Positions 15,714-24,285 of a stretch of DNA of 64,000 bases are shown here, one piece after another. Position numbers and translations under genes: made by a program. Origin of the DNA: Kumtagia sp964244725 (GTDB lineage Bacteria > Pseudomonadota > Alphaproteobacteria > Rhizobiales > Rhizobiaceae); NCBI GenBank assembly GCA_964244725.1, contig CAXTJQ010000006.1, positions 62,001-126,000 of the forward strand, written 5' to 3'. How positions within the stretch are numbered: position 1 is the first letter of the stretch; every line of letters begins with the position of its first letter. The notes under the pieces were generated by a model. That model was not told the origin of the DNA. It searched no databases and saw only the letters and a program-made list of their open reading frames with translations.

Positions 15714-16493
15714 CTATCCCATGGCGGCCGGAGTGTCCGTCCGCCGTGAACGGCTCATATACAGAACTATGGCAGCGATCAGACCTAAGAAGATAAGACT
15801 TGTTGCGATAGTTCCAAGCCCAAGCCCACCGTAGTCACGCGGCTGAGACAGTAAGTCCCCGAGCGACGCGCCGAGCGGTCGGGTGAAGATATAGACGAGC
15901 CAGAACCCCAGGATGGAGTCTAGACCCAGAAAGAAATATCCGATCGTCAGCGATAGTATGATCATGCTGAACAGCACACCCGTGCCGAGATAGCCGATCC
16001 CGAACTCTTCCGCGACCAGATCGCCAGCGGCCGTTCCCAGCGCGAAGGTGAAAAGGATCGCCAGCCAGTAGAAGGTCTCCCGCCGTGTCGTGAAGATCGA
16101 GTGGATTGACAATGTGCCTTCGGATCGGAACCAAAGCGTGAATGTGGCGGCAAGTGCGATGGAGAAAACGATCGTCGTCGTGGTGAGCCTGACACCGAAA
16201 TTATCGACAAGATTGTCGGTAACCAGTGTCCCGACGATGCTGATCAGAACGACCGCGAGCCAGTAGACCCAAGGCACATAGCGTTTCTGGGAAAACTGCA
16301 GAATCAGCGCTATGACCAATATGCCAGCCATGATGAGGGAGGTGAGCGTAAGGCCTAGCCCAAGATTAACGGCGAGGTAATCGGCAGCCGTTTCGCCCAT
16401 GGTGACCGCCATGAGCTTGATGAGCCAGAAATCCACCGTGACCTCGGGAACCCGGTTGCACTTGGAAAGACCGGGAGCGAGCGTGTTGGACAT
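15714..16493 (-). CDS. COG4705-type multi-pass membrane protein
   Basis: 259 residues from the ATG at 16493, with about eight to nine hydrophobic segments arranged as repeats. Recurrent motifs are MGETAADYLAVNLGLGL, GTLVTDNLVDNFGV and GTAAGDLVAEEFGIGYLG, each with acidic residues in a G-T/E-x-x-x-D pattern within the membrane. This pattern belongs to the uncharacterised COG4705 family. A transport or metal-related role is often suggested by context but is not proven. It follows a gene for an exported protein on the same strand by 43 bases. The local base composition is less GC-rich than the surrounding core genes. Confidence 0.75.
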   Translation of the reverse strand: MSNTLAPGLSKCNRVPEVTVDFWLIKLMAVTMGETAADYLAVNLGLGLTLTSLIMAGILVIALILQFSQKRYVPWVYWLAVVLISIVGTLVTDNLVDNFGVRLTTTTIVFSIALAATFTLWFRSEGTLSIHSIFTTRRETFYWLAILFTFALGTAAGDLVAEEFGIGYLGTGVLFSMIILSLTIGYFFLGLDSILGFWLVYIFTRPLGASLGDLLSQPRDYGGLGLGTIATSLIFLGLIAAIVLYMSRSRRTDTPAAMG

Positions 16494-16536
16494 GGTCTCG
16501 GTTCCTTGCAGATGGCCGTGTCGTGTGCATGCCTGG

Positions 16537-17166
16537 TCAGTGAGACTGAAGCGCGAGCGCGCGGGCGGAATATGCATCGGCGTGCGCGTCGTCGTCGGCG
16601 TTGCAGCGCTCGGTCGCTTTCGTCTGAAAGTCTCTTGCGACGGCCAGATCCGTCTCAGCAATCTTGCCGCCATCGACCGCGTCGCGCACTTCCGCGATCA
16701 TGTCCTCGCAGGCGAGCGAGTGGCCACTGGCATCGGTAACTGCTATGCCTGCGACCCGCTGGATGTCGCCCAGTCCGCCTCGACCCGAGTAAGGATCATC
16801 GAGCGCAGCAACCAGACCGGCTGTCGCGCCGACCACGGCGCTGGCTTCGGGAGCCTCGGCTCGCAAGGCACGGATCGCGCTATCGGCGGCGGCATCGACC
16901 TTGCCCCAGGCCGCTGCGTTCAACGGACGTAGGACGGATTCCGCAGTATCCCACGCCGTCTCGAAGTCGGTGACTCGCTTTCGCGCAGTCTCGATATCGC
17001 CGGATTTTGCTAGACCTTGCATGTCCGCCGCAATCAGCTTCAAATTTGACAGGTCGCCCATCGTCACCGGGGCTGCATCGCGCGAGCCAAAGAATGTCGC
17101 CTGAAATCCAGAAAAAAGCATGACTGGAACCGCAACAAGGACCAGAGCGAGCAAGAACTGTTTCAC
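16537..17166 (-). CDS. Exported helical protein of unknown function
   Basis: A 209-residue protein with a signal peptide or single anchor (KQFLLALVLVAVPVMLFSGF, residues 2-21). The remainder is helical and acidic, with two Cys near residues 155 and 190. Recurring segments such as ARKRVTDFETAWDTAESVLRPL and AADSAIRALRAEAPEASAVV suggest a four-helix bundle like periplasmic sensor or metal-binding domains. It is the first gene of a two-gene unit with the COG4705 membrane protein. I do not recognise a named family; a function as periplasmic partner of the membrane protein is an inference. Confidence 0.65.
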   Translation of the reverse strand: MKQFLLALVLVAVPVMLFSGFQATFFGSRDAAPVTMGDLSNLKLIAADMQGLAKSGDIETARKRVTDFETAWDTAESVLRPLNAAAWGKVDAAADSAIRALRAEAPEASAVVGATAGLVAALDDPYSGRGGLGDIQRVAGIAVTDASGHSLACEDMIAEVRDAVDGGKIAETDLAVARDFQTKATERCNADDDAHADAYSARALALQSH

Positions 17167-17346
17167 GGTGTCGCCTTACCCGCCTGCTCTCAGGCTGACG
17201 GACCGCCATCCTTGTCGCTGCGATTGTGGCGCGATGGAGACCATTGGGTCGCGAGGCGGCGGCTATCCGAGGGGGTTAGTCGCTTGACTGTTGTGATGGG
17301 GCGCTGAACTGAGAACTATGCCCTGCAGACGATGGAAGCTCGCCGA

Positions 17347-18609
17347 CTACCGCAACCCCCTCACCACTTCCAGAACCTCCGGCTCGGCCTTCCTCCCCCC
17401 GAATTCGTCCACCACGCCGAACGCGCCGCCATAGGACCAGACCGCCCAGGCGAAGCCGTGTTTCTCGGCATGGCCGATCATGTCGCGGATATAGGCCGCG
17501 CGCTCGGATGGCGGTACGATGAACGGTTTCTGATACTCTTGGCGGATCATGCCGAACTCGCCGAACAGGATGTCCTCTGACTTGACGCCGTGCTTCTTCA
17601 TCCATGCGGCGACCGTCGCGAACGGCGCCTCCATCGCAGCGTCCAGTTCTTCTTTCGTGTCGAGGCCGGCGATCAGTTCGTCGAGATAGCTCTTCATGCC
17701 GCCGCGCCGGGTCCACGGCGCCTGCTCGTCGATGACCGCCTTGATGCGCTCCACCGCCGCGTGGAGCGTCTCGCGCCGCGCTGCATAGGGCGGATAGGGG
17801 ATGCCGGTGACGTACGGGATGAAATCGCCGGCCCAGGTCGCGCCCTGGTGCGTCAGCAGGAACGGATCGTAGGCGTGGAACCCCCACAGGATGTTGTCGT
17901 CGGGGAAATCCTTGGGGTCGACCGCCGCCAGCCCCTCGGCTGTGCTCCAGCAGGCGCCCGTCAGCACCAGCGTCAGCCGCGTCGCGGACGACCGGCCGGC
18001 GGCGAACAGGCGCTCGAGCCTGCCAGACCATCCCCGCGCCTCCTCGGCGCTTGCGCAGGGCGCGGTCGGCTCGTTCATCAATTCCAGAGCGACCATGTTC
18101 GGGTCCTCGGCGGCGAGCGTCCTGGCCATCCGCCGCAGGACCTCGACATACCGATCGAACAAGGCCGGGTCGTCCATCAGCTCGCGCGTGCCGATGCCGC
18201 GGCCCGGGATCGAGTGCATGTCGACGACGACCTTGAGCCCGGCGGCGTTGACCATGCGCGCCGAATCGCGAATCGATACCAGCAGTTCATCGATCAGCCC
18301 CGCCGACTTTTCCGACAGCATTGGGGCGGGGTCGACCGGCATTCTGACGAAATCGAAACCGTCCGCTTTCAGCGCTGCCAAATCTTCGGCCTTCAGAAAC
18401 TTGCGCCATTCCGGATAGGGCAGCAGCGCGTCGCGGTCGCCCCAGGTTTCCTGCCCCGGCCACGTCGTCCAGATGTCGAGGTTGATGCCGCGCTTGGCCG
18501 AAAAGGTCGCGGCCTGCCCGGGCAGCGCCGCGCCGAGGCCGACCGCTAGGGCCAGCAGCCAAACCTTGATCGAACCTGCCATCGATGCCATCCGTGCATA
18601 CTGCGTCAT
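17347..18609 (-). CDS. Glycoside hydrolase family 5 (cellulase-type) exported enzyme
   Basis: 420 residues with an N-terminal signal peptide ending near PGQAATF. The (beta/alpha)8 barrel carries GH5 motifs: KRGINLDIW near residue 39, DGFDFVRMPVDP near 85, VVDMHSIPG near 146, the acid/base Glu in LELMNEPT near 200, and the nucleophile Glu in ILFGEFGMI near 355. GH5 enzymes hydrolyse beta-linked glucans, mannans and related glycosides. No polysaccharide operon is around it. Two internal Met at 18591 and 18582 are alternative starts with the same signal peptide. The 180 bases downstream show no gene. Confidence 0.85.
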   Translation of the reverse strand: MTQYARMASMAGSIKVWLLALAVGLGAALPGQAATFSAKRGINLDIWTTWPGQETWGDRDALLPYPEWRKFLKAEDLAALKADGFDFVRMPVDPAPMLSEKSAGLIDELLVSIRDSARMVNAAGLKVVVDMHSIPGRGIGTRELMDDPALFDRYVEVLRRMARTLAAEDPNMVALELMNEPTAPCASAEEARGWSGRLERLFAAGRSSATRLTLVLTGACWSTAEGLAAVDPKDFPDDNILWGFHAYDPFLLTHQGATWAGDFIPYVTGIPYPPYAARRETLHAAVERIKAVIDEQAPWTRRGGMKSYLDELIAGLDTKEELDAAMEAPFATVAAWMKKHGVKSEDILFGEFGMIRQEYQKPFIVPPSERAAYIRDMIGHAEKHGFAWAVWSYGGAFGVVDEFGGRKAEPEVLEVVRGLR

Positions 18610-18650
18610 GGTGCTTGACCTAAAGCCGGCGGGATCGCGGAGGAAGCGCT

Positions 18651-19121
18651 ATGGCCGATCATGGTGAACAGTCGTCGCTGGGCATCGGCATGGCGGGTGA
18701 ATTCACGGCCATAGGCCACCGGCTGCTCGCCCGCGTCTACTATGCCGACACCGATTTTTCGGGCGTCGTGTACCATGCGCGCTATCTTGAATTCCTTGAA
18801 CGCGGCCGCTCGGATTTCCTGCGGCTTTCGGGCATCCATCACACGGAACTCGCCGACGGCAAGCATGGCGAGACGATCGTCTGGGTGGTGCGCCGGATGG
18901 AGATCGACTTCGTCGCGCCGGCGCGCATCGACGACATCCTGACGATCGAGACGCGGACCGAGGCGATCTCCGGCGCCAGGGTCACGATAGGGCAGACGCT
19001 GTCGAGGGACGGAACGCTTCTGGTAAGGGCGCTCGTCGAGGCCGCGATCCTCGGCCCGACCGGCCGTCCGCGGCGGTTTCCGAAGGAATGGATCGCGGCG
19101 TTCATTCGCGGCGATCGCTGA
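18651..19121 (+). CDS. ybgC: YbgC-type acyl-CoA thioesterase (Tol-Pal associated)
   Basis: 156 residues of the hot-dog 4HBT family. The signature RVYYADTDFSGVVYHARYLE (about residues 29-48) includes the catalytic Asp and the Tyr/His-rich loop of YbgC. The ATG at 18651 is supported by GGAGGAAG four bases upstream. YbgC hydrolyses short acyl-CoA and is usually the first gene of the tol-pal operon; here it stands alone, 17 kb from tolQ and on the opposite strand. It is convergent with the ABC exporter gene, whose stop lies six bases away. Confidence 0.9.
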   Translation: MADHGEQSSLGIGMAGEFTAIGHRLLARVYYADTDFSGVVYHARYLEFLERGRSDFLRLSGIHHTELADGKHGETIVWVVRRMEIDFVAPARIDDILTIETRTEAISGARVTIGQTLSRDGTLLVRALVEAAILGPTGRPRRFPKEWIAAFIRGDR

Positions 19122-19127
19122 GATTGG

Positions 19128-20909
19128 CTACGCCGCCGCGCCCTTGAAGGCCAGCCTCCCCTGCGCGAACTGCAGGTCGGCGAGCCGGGCGTAGAGGCCG
19201 CCCTTGCGCACAAGCGCCTCATGCGTGCCTTCCTCGACGATCCGGCCCTCGTCCATGACGAGAATGCGGTCCGCTTTCAGCACGGTGGCCAGCCGGTGCG
19301 CGATGACCAGCGTCGTGCGGCCCTCCATCAGGCGCTCCAGCGCCGTCTGCACGGCGCTTTCGCTTTCGGAATCGAGCGCCGAGGTCGCCTCGTCGAGCAG
19401 CAGGATCGGCGCATCGCGCAGGATCGCGCGGGCGATCGCGATGCGCTGCCGCTGGCCGCCCGAGAGCGTCACGCCGCGCTCGCCGATCAGGCTGTCGTAG
19501 CTCATCGGCAGCCGCCGGATGAACGCGTCGGCAAGGGCCTGGCCTGCCGCCGCCTCGATCTCGGCATCGCTCGCCTCCGGCCTGCCGAAGGCGATGTTGT
19601 CCTTGGCCGAGGCCGCGAACATCGCCACGTCCTGCGGCACGATCGCGATTCGGCCGCGGACGTCCTTCGGGTCGGCCTCGACGACATCCACGCCATCGAC
19701 CAGCACCGCACCGCCCTGCGGATCGTAGGCGCGCAGGATCAACCCGAACACGGTGCTCTTGCCGGCGCCCGACGGTCCGACGATGGCGACGGTTTCGCCA
19801 GGCTTCACGGAAAAGCTCAGATCGTGCAGCGCCGGGAGGTCCGGCCGCGCCGGGTAGGAAAACGTTACGTTGCAAAAAGCGACGGAGCCGACCGGCGGCC
19901 GCGGCAAAGGGTTTGGATGGGCGGGCGCCGCGATCAGCGGCGCCTCGGCCAGCAACTCGCTGAGCTTCTCGGCGGCGCCCGCCGCCTGGCTGAGCTCGCC
20001 CCAGACCTCCGACAACGCACCCAGCGCGCCGGCCGCGAATACCGAATAAAGCAGGAACTGCCCGAGCGTGCCGGGCGTCATCGTGCCCGAAAGCACGTCG
20101 CGCGAGCCGAACCAGAGCACGGCAACGACCGAGGAGAAGATCATGAAGATGGCGAAGAACGTCAGGAGCGCGCGCGCCAAGACCGAGGATCGGGCCGCCT
20201 CGAAGGCCATGTCGACCGCGCGCGAGAACCGGCCGGTGACCAGAGGCTCGTTGGTGAAAGCCTGCAGCGTGCGGATCGCCCCGATCTGCTCGCCGGCGTA
20301 GGCCGACGCTTCAGCCAGCATGTCCTGCGCCATGCGCGAGCGGCGGCGCACCGAGCGGCCGAATGCCGCCAGCGGCAGCACGACGACCGGGATCGTGACG
20401 ATGACGAGCGCCGAGAGTTTCGGGCTCGTATAGACCATCATGCCGACCGCGCCGAGCCCGAGGATCACGTTGCGCAGCGCCAGCGATGCCGTGGCGCCGA
20501 CGACCGACTTGATCTGCGTCGTGTCGGCGGTCAGCCGCGAGACGATCTCCCCCGACTGGACCGTGTCGAAATAGCCGGGCGACAGCGTTGTCAGATGGGC
20601 GAAAACATCGCGGCGCAGATCGGCGACCACATGCTCGCCGAGTGTGATCACGAAATAATAGCGCGCCGCGGAGGCTGCGGCCAAAATGCCGGCCATGACC
20701 ACGAGCATCGCGAAGTAATTGGCTATGAAAATCGAATCCGACGCCGAGAAGCCGTGGTCGATCATGCGCCGCACCGCGAGCGGAAGGGCGAGCGTGGTGG
20801 CCGCGGCTAGGATGAGCGCGACGCCGGCGCCCAGCGCCGTACCGCGATAGCGCAGCACATAGGGAAATACCCGGCTGAGCGGTTTCAGCGGTCGCCGGTC
20901 ATTCTCCAT
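19128..20909 (-). CDS. ABC exporter with fused permease and ATPase (MsbA-like)
   Basis: 593 residues: an N-terminal ABC transmembrane domain with six helices (about residues 15-310), then an ATPase domain. The latter has Walker A GPSGAGKSTVFG near residue 383, the signature LSGGQRQRIAIARA near 482, Walker B ILLLDEATSALDSES near 503 and the switch His in LVIAHRLAT. Half-transporters of this type dimerise to export lipids, peptides or drugs. The substrate is not visible from sequence. It is transcribed divergently from rpmE across 165 bases. Confidence 0.92.
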   Translation of the reverse strand: MENDRRPLKPLSRVFPYVLRYRGTALGAGVALILAAATTLALPLAVRRMIDHGFSASDSIFIANYFAMLVVMAGILAAASAARYYFVITLGEHVVADLRRDVFAHLTTLSPGYFDTVQSGEIVSRLTADTTQIKSVVGATASLALRNVILGLGAVGMMVYTSPKLSALVIVTIPVVVLPLAAFGRSVRRRSRMAQDMLAEASAYAGEQIGAIRTLQAFTNEPLVTGRFSRAVDMAFEAARSSVLARALLTFFAIFMIFSSVVAVLWFGSRDVLSGTMTPGTLGQFLLYSVFAAGALGALSEVWGELSQAAGAAEKLSELLAEAPLIAAPAHPNPLPRPPVGSVAFCNVTFSYPARPDLPALHDLSFSVKPGETVAIVGPSGAGKSTVFGLILRAYDPQGGAVLVDGVDVVEADPKDVRGRIAIVPQDVAMFAASAKDNIAFGRPEASDAEIEAAAGQALADAFIRRLPMSYDSLIGERGVTLSGGQRQRIAIARAILRDAPILLLDEATSALDSESESAVQTALERLMEGRTTLVIAHRLATVLKADRILVMDEGRIVEEGTHEALVRKGGLYARLADLQFAQGRLAFKGAAA

Positions 20910-20933
20910 CGATCGTCCTTCCAGTGCGTCGTC

Positions 20934-20962
20934 TTGTGCTTTGTTTGTGGCTGATGTATAGG
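20934..20962 (+). promoter_or_regulatory. Possible promoter of rpmE
   Basis: TTGTGC at 20934-20939 and TATAGG at 20957-20962 are separated by 17 bases, a fair match to a housekeeping sigma promoter. It lies in the divergent gap and would give a leader of about 105 bases before rpmE, room for translational autoregulation. No start-site data. Confidence 0.4.
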
Positions 20963-21074
20963 CCCGCCGACCGATTTAGAAGCTGCGGCGGAGCGATAGT
21001 CGCGGCTTCCCGTTTTCACAGTGGGCCGATCGACGCACATAGCCGCCGGCGCCCTCCACACCAGGACGAAAGTC

Positions 21075-21296
21075 ATGAAAGACAAGATCCATCCCGACTA
21101 TCACACGATCAGGATCGTGATGACCGACGGCACCGAATACATGACGCGCTCGACCTGGGGCAAGGAAGGCGACACGATGAACCTCGACATCGATCCTTCC
21201 ACGCATCCGGCCTGGACCGGCGGCCAGCAGACGCTGCTCGACCGCGGCGGCCGCCTGTCGAAGTTCAAGAAGCGCTACGAAGGTCTCAGCATGTAG
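21075..21296 (+). CDS. rpmE: Ribosomal protein bL31
   Basis: 73 residues, normal for bL31 of the large ribosomal subunit, which bridges to the small-subunit head. It begins MKDKIHPDYHTIRIVMTDGT and ends with SKFKKRYEGLSM. There is no Cys, so it is the zinc-free (C-minus) form common in alphaproteobacteria. The ATG at 21075 is preceded by AGGACGA; earlier in-frame codons are not homologous. A strong terminator follows. Confidence 0.96.
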   Translation: MKDKIHPDYHTIRIVMTDGTEYMTRSTWGKEGDTMNLDIDPSTHPAWTGGQQTLLDRGGRLSKFKKRYEGLSM

Positions 21297-21325
21297 GCTG
21301 GGCGGAGCCCCTTCGCCCCACGACG

Positions 21326-21352
21326 AAACCCGCCTCCTGTGGCGGGTTTTTT
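21326..21352 (+). terminator. Rho-independent terminator after rpmE
   Basis: A 9-bp perfect stem AAACCCGCC/GGCGGGTTT with a six-base loop TCCTGT is followed by a short T tract, 29 bases after the rpmE stop. The A-run on the left makes it potentially active on the other strand as well. Confidence 0.9.
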
Positions 21353-21507
21353 ATTGCCGCATGTCCGCAAAACGCCTGTCGGCGGTATCGGCCGGAAATC
21401 GTGGCCGTTGGTAACGCCGCATGAATATCCTTCCCGGTAGGATGCGATCTGCCGTAGAATTGCCGTTTCCTGCAAGCACATCCGGCACAGGGGTTGGAAG
21501 AAATATC

Positions 21508-22635
21508 ATGCCAGCGGCGATCCTGTCTCTCATCCTTTCGAGCCTGCGCTCTTATGCTGGTCAACTTGCGGCGGGTCTGCTGGCCCTTGTTCTGGTTTCG
21601 AGCCCGGGTGCTGCCGCTTCCGGCTGGACGCTCGACCCGGTCTCGTCGACGCTCAGCTATCAATCGGTCAAGAAGAATACGATCGTCGAGACCAACCAGA
21701 TCCGGAACCTGACCGGTACGCTGTCGGCCAAAGGCGACGCCAGGGTGGTTTTGGACCTCAACTCGGTCGACACCGGCATCGACATCCGCAACGTGCGGAT
21801 GCGGTTCCTGTTTTTCGAGACGTTCAAGTTTCCCGCCGCGACCGTGACGGCCAAAGTCGATCCGGCAGCTTTCGCCGATCTGCCGGCCAAGCGCCGCATG
21901 ACGGCCAAACTGCCGTTTCGGCTCGACCTGCATGGCGTCGACAAGGATTATGAAGCCGAGGTGGTGGTCACCATGATCACCGACACATCCGTTTCGATCG
22001 CGTCGAAATCGCCGGTCGCGGTCGACGTCGAGGATTTCGGCCTGCTCCCCAACGTCGAGAAGCTCAAGCAGGCGGCCAATATCACCAGCATCCTTCCGAC
22101 CGCCTCGGTGTCGTTCGATTTCATTTTCGGCGCCGACGGCGCCGCGCCGCCTGTTTCGACCGCAGCCGCAGCCGCGCCGGAGAAGTCCGCCGCGCAGACT
22201 TTGATGCTTGGCGCGGCGGCGCCGGTGATGGCGACCGACGCCACCAAGACCGCCTATAGCGACGAGGAGTGCAGGAACCGCTTCGATGTTCTTTCGAAGA
22301 CCGGCGCCATCTATTTCGCCAGCGGGAGTTCGAAGCTTGACCCGAAGAGCCAGCCGGTTCTGGATTCGGTGGTCGACGCGGTCAGGAAATGTCCGGCGTT
22401 CAGGATCGAGGTCGCGGCCCACACCGACGCGCTGGGTTCGCTGGACGACAATCGCTGGCTGTCGCTGCTGCGCGCGCGGTCGGTCGCCAAGGCGATCCGC
22501 CGCGCCGGCGTCGCGGCGTCGCGCATCACCGCGGCCGGCTACGGCGCGGATCGCCCGGTGGCTCCCAACGACACCGAGGAGAACCGGGCGCTGAACCGCA
22601 GGATCGAGTTTTCCGCTTCGCCCATGACCAATTGA
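21508..22635 (+). CDS. YceI-domain and OmpA-domain fusion, exported
   Basis: 375 residues from the ATG at 21508, supported by GGAAG seven bases upstream. A signal peptide spans about residues 1-37. A YceI-like lipocalin-type beta-barrel domain (about 40-210) has WTLDPVSSTLSYQSVKKN, FPAATVTAKVDP and LPFRLDLHGVDK. YceI proteins bind isoprenoid-like lipids. An Ala/Pro linker follows, then an OmpA peptidoglycan-binding domain (about 255-370) with VAAHTDALGSLDDNRWLS and NRALNRRIEFS. The combination would hold a lipid-binding barrel at the cell wall. It is 43 bases upstream of the caspase-like gene on the same strand. Confidence 0.85.
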   Translation: MPAAILSLILSSLRSYAGQLAAGLLALVLVSSPGAAASGWTLDPVSSTLSYQSVKKNTIVETNQIRNLTGTLSAKGDARVVLDLNSVDTGIDIRNVRMRFLFFETFKFPAATVTAKVDPAAFADLPAKRRMTAKLPFRLDLHGVDKDYEAEVVVTMITDTSVSIASKSPVAVDVEDFGLLPNVEKLKQAANITSILPTASVSFDFIFGADGAAPPVSTAAAAAPEKSAAQTLMLGAAAPVMATDATKTAYSDEECRNRFDVLSKTGAIYFASGSSKLDPKSQPVLDSVVDAVRKCPAFRIEVAAHTDALGSLDDNRWLSLLRARSVAKAIRRAGVAASRITAAGYGADRPVAPNDTEENRALNRRIEFSASPMTN

Positions 22636-22678
22636 CAGGCGTCGTCCTGAGCCTGCCGGAAAAGAGCATCGTCACCCG

Positions 22679-23917
22679 ATGAACGGTTTTCGCGTCGCCG
22701 TCCTCGCCTTCCTGGCCTTCCTTGCCTGGCTGACGCCGGCCAGCGTGGCGGAGCGAAAGGACGTGCTGGTTTTGGGCGATGCGGCCGACCGGCGCGTAGC
22801 GATGGTCCTGGGCAATTCGGCTTATCAGAACGTTCCTGCCCTGGGCAACGCGGCGACCGACGCCAAGGCGGTCGCCGCGATGCTCGATGGCCTCGGCTTC
22901 GAGGTTATTTCTGGGTTCGACCTGACCAAGGTTCAGACCCAGGAGACGATGGCGCGGTTCGCCAAGGTCGTGCGCGGCGCCGACATCGCGCTGTTCTTCT
23001 ATGCCGGGCACGGCATGCAGGTGTCCGGCGCGAACTACCTCGTGCCGGTCGACGCCGTGCTCGAGGACGAGACATCACTCGACTTCGAAACGGTGCAGAT
23101 CGATTTTATCCTGCGTCAAATGTCGCGCGACACCGGCGTCCGGCTGGTCTTCCTCGACGCCTGCCGCGACAATCCCTTCGCCAAATTGCTGGCGAAATCG
23201 GGCGAGGCGAGCGTATCGAGCGGACTCGCCGAGATGCAGATCGAAAACAACGGCGCCGGCACGCTCGTCGCCTTCGCCACCAGTCCGAAGGAGGTCGCCT
23301 ATGACGGCAATGGCGGGCATTCGCCGTTTTCGGCCGCGCTCCTTGCCCATCTCGGCGAGCCAAACGTGCCGCTGACGACGATCATGACCGAGGTCACGGG
23401 CGACGTGTACAAGGCGACGGGCGGTCTGCAGCGGCCCTGGGTCAACGTTTCGCTGACCGACGAAGTCGTTCTCAACCGCGTCGCCGCGCCGCCTCCGGTG
23501 GTGGCGTCCGCGCCGGCCGGCCAGTCCGCCAGCCGCACGGCCGGCGTCGGCATCGACAACCCGGCGGAAGAAAGCGGGCGAATCGCGCTCGATCTTTTGC
23601 GCCAGCAGATCCCCAGGCTCGAAACCGAAGGTCCGATCGGTTTCGACACGCCGATCCGCTTCGGCGAGGCCGACATCGACGGCAAGAGCATCGCGGACCT
23701 CATCAAAGGCAAGCCGCTCTACAGCCCGATCGAAGGTCTCGACAAGGCGGCGTGGGACATGAACTGCTCGTCCTGCCACGAATGGACGAAAACTCGACTT
23801 TGCGAGCAGAGTCGGACGTACGATCGCGTCGATGTCTCGATCATGCGGCTGCAGCACCCCTATGGCAGCCGCTTCAAGGTCGCGCTCGCCAACTGGGCCC
23901 ACAACGGCTGCCTATAG
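22679..23917 (+). CDS. Exported caspase-like (peptidase C14) protein with C-terminal CxxCH motif
   Basis: 412 residues. A signal peptide (about 1-22) precedes a caspase-like p20 domain (about 35-260). It has RRVAMVLGNSAYQNVPALGN at its start, the catalytic His in ALFFYAGHGMQV near residue 111, and the catalytic Cys in LVFLDACRDNPF near 161. A Pro/Ala linker follows, then a C-terminal region ending near residue 358 with NCSSCHEWTK, a CxxCH motif, and two more Cys. Bacterial homologues cleave after basic residues in some cases. It lies just downstream of the YceI-OmpA gene, perhaps co-transcribed. The substrate is unknown. Confidence 0.85.
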   Translation: MNGFRVAVLAFLAFLAWLTPASVAERKDVLVLGDAADRRVAMVLGNSAYQNVPALGNAATDAKAVAAMLDGLGFEVISGFDLTKVQTQETMARFAKVVRGADIALFFYAGHGMQVSGANYLVPVDAVLEDETSLDFETVQIDFILRQMSRDTGVRLVFLDACRDNPFAKLLAKSGEASVSSGLAEMQIENNGAGTLVAFATSPKEVAYDGNGGHSPFSAALLAHLGEPNVPLTTIMTEVTGDVYKATGGLQRPWVNVSLTDEVVLNRVAAPPPVVASAPAGQSASRTAGVGIDNPAEESGRIALDLLRQQIPRLETEGPIGFDTPIRFGEADIDGKSIADLIKGKPLYSPIEGLDKAAWDMNCSSCHEWTKTRLCEQSRTYDRVDVSIMRLQHPYGSRFKVALANWAHNGCL

Positions 23918-23934
23918 GGCCGGCCGGGAGGCGG

Positions 23935-24285
23935 CTACGAGCTGGCCTCGGTCGAAGCCTTTCGATCCGAATGGCCGAGCCCGCGACCCGGCGCGATCAC
24001 GTCACGGACCAACTGCTTGAGTTCCGCCGCCTCGGGAAAACCGCCGTCGCGCGTGCGGTCCCAGATCAGCCGCCCGTCGCAGGTGATGGTGAAGATGCCG
24101 CCCGTGCCCGGCGCGAGCGCCACCTCGCCGAGCTCCGTCCCGAACGTCGACAGCAGCTCCTGCGCCATCCACGCCGCGCGCAGCAGCCAGCGGCACTGCG
24201 TGCAGTAGGTGATGCGGATCGACGGCAGGGCAGTCGCGTTGTCGCTAGCTTGGGGCTCGGACGGCAGTTCCGGCAAATCGGTCAT
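23935..24285 (-). CDS. SelT/SelW/SelH (Rdx) family thioredoxin-like protein
   Basis: 116 residues from the ATG at 24285. It has the Rdx-type redox motif ITYCTQCRWLLRA near residue 25, where eukaryotic members have CxxU, and the family end GGIFTITCDGRLIWDRTRDGGFPE. The protein is small, soluble and presumably cytoplasmic. The partner and substrate are unknown. The start lies inside the 3' end of the frameshifted RDD gene (overlap 24245-24285), so the two were probably co-transcribed. Confidence 0.83.
   Translation of the reverse strand: MTDLPELPSEPQASDNATALPSIRITYCTQCRWLLRAAWMAQELLSTFGTELGEVALAPGTGGIFTITCDGRLIWDRTRDGGFPEAAELKQLVRDVIAPGRGLGHSDRKASTEASS

Noticed and set aside
19221..20810. A long plus-strand open frame (about 530 codons) opposite the ABC exporter
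   Set aside because: It is the antisense of an unmistakable ABC transporter, is rich in Arg/His/Gln repeats and has no recognisable domain; it reflects the high GC content.
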